6,835 nt of DNA from Collinsella sp. (lineage in GTDB: Bacteria > Actinomycetota > Coriobacteriia > Coriobacteriales > Coriobacteriaceae), in the NCBI GenBank assembly GCA_019419555.1, contig DXZR01000025.1, forward strand, positions 1 through 6,835, in the 5' to 3' direction. Within the stretch, counting starts at the first letter, position 1, and the number at the start of each line of letters is the position of its first letter. Shown here one piece after another: positions 5,437 through 6,835 of the stretch. The notes beneath the pieces are model-generated. The model was not told the origin of the DNA. It made no database searches and saw only the letters and a list, made by a program, of their open reading frames with translations. Position numbers and translations under genes: made by a program.

Positions 5437-6315
5437 CTACTTGAGGAGTTGGGCCATGGCGTTCACGAATTCTTGGACTTGGAGGGTGGGCTCGAGCGGG
5501 TAGTGCAGAAAGACTGGCACCTCGCGACCGCATAGGAACGGCACGCCCACAAAGGCCGGGTGCACCCCCGACCACGCCCCGCAGGTGAGCACCGCGTCGC
5601 CCTTTTCCTCCGCCTCGTTAAAGAGCGCAAAGTCGAAGCTGTCCACATCGATCACGTCCACGCCGCCGTCTGCCAAAAGATCGATACGCAGGCTGTCCAT
5701 AGCGTCGTTGCCGTGGCGGAGTACGCGCAGACGCATGCCCTCCAGGTCGGCAACCGTAATGCGATTCTTGCGCGTCAGCGGGCTCGTGCGCGGCACGTCG
5801 ATATAAAACGGTACGTTAACGATGCGGAGCTTTTGGCAGGCGTCGCCCCAGCGCGGGGTCGAAAAACTCGACTGCACTACATCCACCTCGCGACCAAGGC
5901 TGCGCATGACGGATTCGCGTTCGTCGTAGAGGTCGCTCACCGGCACGATCTCGAAGCGCAACGATGGCTCCAGCTCGTGTACGTCCGTCCACATCGACAG
6001 CGTTTGGCGCCCCGGGCACATCATCGACACGCCCAGACGCACGGCACCGCCATCGCCCGCCGCGCGTCGGGCGCGACGCAGCGCATCCTCGGACTGCCGC
6101 ATGATCGAGCGCGCGTCGTCCACCAGCAGAGCGCCCGCCGGCGTCACCTTAACACCCGAATGCGAGCGCTCGAACAACGTGATGCCAAACTCGGCCTCGA
6201 AGCCCGACACCTGCTTGACGAGCGCCGGGGTCGACACGCGCAATTTTGCCGCCGCACGCGAGAAGCTTCCCAGCTCCGCGGCGGCCGATATGGCCTCGAG
6301 TCGTCGATCGTACAC
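5437..6315 (-). CDS. LysR-family transcriptional regulator
   Basis: A 292-residue LysR-type regulator. The N-terminal winged helix-turn-helix occupies about residues 2-60 (RRLEAISAAAELGSFSRAAAKLRVSTPALVKQVSGFEAEFG, then LFERSHSGVKVTPAG), followed by a linker helix and the periplasmic-binding-protein-like effector domain from about 92 to the end. I prefer the GTG at 6315-6313 because GGGAG (6326-6322) precedes it by 6 nt and LysR proteins begin a few residues before this motif. An earlier TTG at 6345 would add ten residues but has no ribosome site. The gene is convergent with the ABC operon and divergent from the dehydrogenase at 6549. LysR proteins usually control the gene across their own promoter region, so the dehydrogenase is the likely target. 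Four Cys lie in the effector domain (C100 among them) with no obvious motif. The effector ligand is unknown. Confidence 0.88.
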   Translation of the reverse strand: MYDRRLEAISAAAELGSFSRAAAKLRVSTPALVKQVSGFEAEFGITLFERSHSGVKVTPAGALLVDDARSIMRQSEDALRRARRAAGDGGAVRLGVSMMCPGRQTLSMWTDVHELEPSLRFEIVPVSDLYDERESVMRSLGREVDVVQSSFSTPRWGDACQKLRIVNVPFYIDVPRTSPLTRKNRITVADLEGMRLRVLRHGNDAMDSLRIDLLADGGVDVIDVDSFDFALFNEAEEKGDAVLTCGAWSGVHPAFVGVPFLCGREVPVFLHYPLEPTLQVQEFVNAMAQLLK

Positions 6316-6423
6316 GTCAATCTCCCGTTTCCAGACGCATGGCAATGAACTGCCGAAGGGGGTCGTTTTGGCAGGTCACGCGCTCAATTGAGAAAAAACT
6401 GCATCGCACAGTGTAAACCTATG

Positions 6424-6440
6424 GTTAACGCCATTCTAAC
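6424..6440. promoter_or_regulatory. Candidate LysR-type binding site (GTTA-N9-TAAC, T-N11-A)
   Basis: GTTA at 6424-6427 and TAAC at 6437-6440 form a dyad with nine bases between, so that T6426 and A6438 satisfy the T-N11-A rule of LysR boxes. It lies between the divergent LysR and dehydrogenase genes and just upstream of the candidate dehydrogenase promoter, where LysR activators normally bind. An overlapping ATGG-N6-CCAT (6421-6434) adds symmetry. Binding is inferred. Confidence 0.5.
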
Positions 6441-6450
6441 AAATATGCAA

Positions 6451-6479
6451 TTCACCTGCGCAAATGCAAAGCATACGAT
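6451..6479 (+). promoter_or_regulatory. Candidate promoter of the dehydrogenase gene
   Basis: TTCACC (6451-6456), 17 bp, then TACGAT (6474-6479): each hexamer matches consensus at 4 of 6 positions. That is weak enough to need an activator, which fits the LysR site just upstream. ATGC-AAA-GCAT (6464-6474) is an 11-bp palindrome touching the -10, and ATGCAA recurs at 6445-6450 and 6464-6469, 19 bp apart, nearly two helical turns. Other placements are possible. Confidence 0.4.
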
Positions 6480-6495
6480 AACCAGCGAAAACCAC

Positions 6496-6522
6496 GTGGG
6501 TCGGTTAATGGGAGCGACCCAC
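6496..6522 (+). promoter_or_regulatory. Hairpin in the dehydrogenase leader
   Basis: GTGGGTCG (6496-6503) and CGACCCAC (6515-6522) are perfect complements with an 11-base loop. The stem ends 11 nt before AGAAGGGA (6534-6541), the ribosome site of the next gene. It may be an mRNA-stabilising 5' hairpin or a second operator. It does not resemble a known riboswitch that I can name. Confidence 0.35.
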
Positions 6523-6548
6523 CGGGAGGCACAAGAAGGGAAGTTCCT

Positions 6549-6835
6549 ATGAGCAACTGGCTTAAGCTCGAGGGCGATGTCTGCGCCGTGACCGGCGCAC
6601 TCGGCGGTATGGGCGTCGAGATCTGCCGCGAGTTCGCCCGCAACGGCGCCAATGTCGTCCTGCTCGACCTGGACGAGGAGAAGGTCAAGGCCGCAGCCGC
6701 CGACCTCGCCGCCGAGTTTGGCATCCACGCCGAGGGCTACAAGATGAACGCCACCGACGAGGCCGAGGTTCAGGCCGCCGTCGACGCCACCATCGCCGAC
6801 TTCGGCCGCGTCGACGTTCTCGTCAACACCGCCGG
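6549..6835 (+). CDS. Short-chain dehydrogenase/reductase (SDR), partial at right edge
   Basis: The first 95 residues of a classical SDR oxidoreductase, a soluble NAD(P)-dependent enzyme acting on an alcohol or ketone; the gene continues past the window. The Rossmann cofactor motif TGALGGMG is at residues 15-22 (TGxxxGxG). D40 at the end of the second strand (VVLLDLDEEK) predicts NAD(H) rather than NADP(H). NATD (about 70-73) is the adenine-ring region, and VNTAG at the very end corresponds to the structural NNAG motif with Thr for the second Asn. The catalytic Ser, Tyr and Lys lie beyond the edge, so the substrate cannot be judged; sugar, polyol and steroid dehydrogenases all fit. The start ATG 6549 has AGAAGGGA (6534-6541) 7 nt upstream. 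It is divergent from the LysR gene, its likely regulator. Confidence 0.88.
   Translation, partial: MSNWLKLEGDVCAVTGALGGMGVEICREFARNGANVVLLDLDEEKVKAAAADLAAEFGIHAEGYKMNATDEAEVQAAVDATIADFGRVDVLVNTA

Noticed and set aside
5251..5535. Small + strand open frame of 94 codons after the ABC operon
   Set aside because: It starts inside the long inverted repeat, crosses the terminator and runs into the end of the LysR gene. It has no ribosome site.
5560..6348. Open + strand frame of 262 codons opposite the LysR gene
   Set aside because: The minus strand encodes a convincing LysR protein. This frame is its Arg/His-rich shadow.

Overview
The window looks like chromosomal DNA of a high-GC Gram-positive gut actinobacterium. 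I infer Coriobacteriia, probably Collinsella or a near relative, from the GC-rich coding style, the strong Shine-Dalgarno sites and the gene types. No taxonomic search was possible.

Layout from left to right. Bases 1-54 are the tail of something cut by the window edge. About 55-676 is the 3' part of an IS110-family insertion sequence. Its transposase has lost the whole N-terminal catalytic (DEDD/RuvC-like) half, and the left end is gone. Bases 677-892 carry no convincing gene but hold a dense set of hairpins. A good sigma-70-type promoter (TTGACA, 17-bp spacer, TAAATT) with an overlapping palindrome follows at 893-928. It should drive a three-gene operon on the + strand: a MarR-family regulator (977-1483) and two half-size ABC exporter genes (1476-3290 and 3283-5202). 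Each pair of neighbouring genes overlaps by 8 nt.

The two ABC proteins form a heterodimer-type exporter with one degenerate and one consensus ATP site. The first protein has Asp in place of the catalytic Glu and Gln in place of the switch His. The second has the intact catalytic residues but an LSQGQ signature. This matches the TM287/288, BmrCD and LmrCD class of multidrug or peptide exporters. The MarR regulator presumably senses the substrate or a stress and represses its own operon.

Bases 5203-5436 hold a striking long inverted repeat (arms 5229-5265 and 5296-5332) and then a strong intrinsic terminator at 5370-5403 that can serve both strands. It ends the ABC operon and the convergent LysR-family gene (complement 5437-6315). 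The LysR gene is divergent from a short-chain dehydrogenase/reductase gene that starts at 6549 and runs off the right edge. The intergenic space between them contains a LysR-type T-N11-A dyad, a candidate promoter and further small palindromes, so the LysR protein is probably the regulator of the dehydrogenase.

I found no CRISPR array, tRNA or rRNA. The least-explained parts are the two structured intergenic stretches (about 700-876 and 5229-5332), which look like dispersed palindromic elements or structured RNAs.
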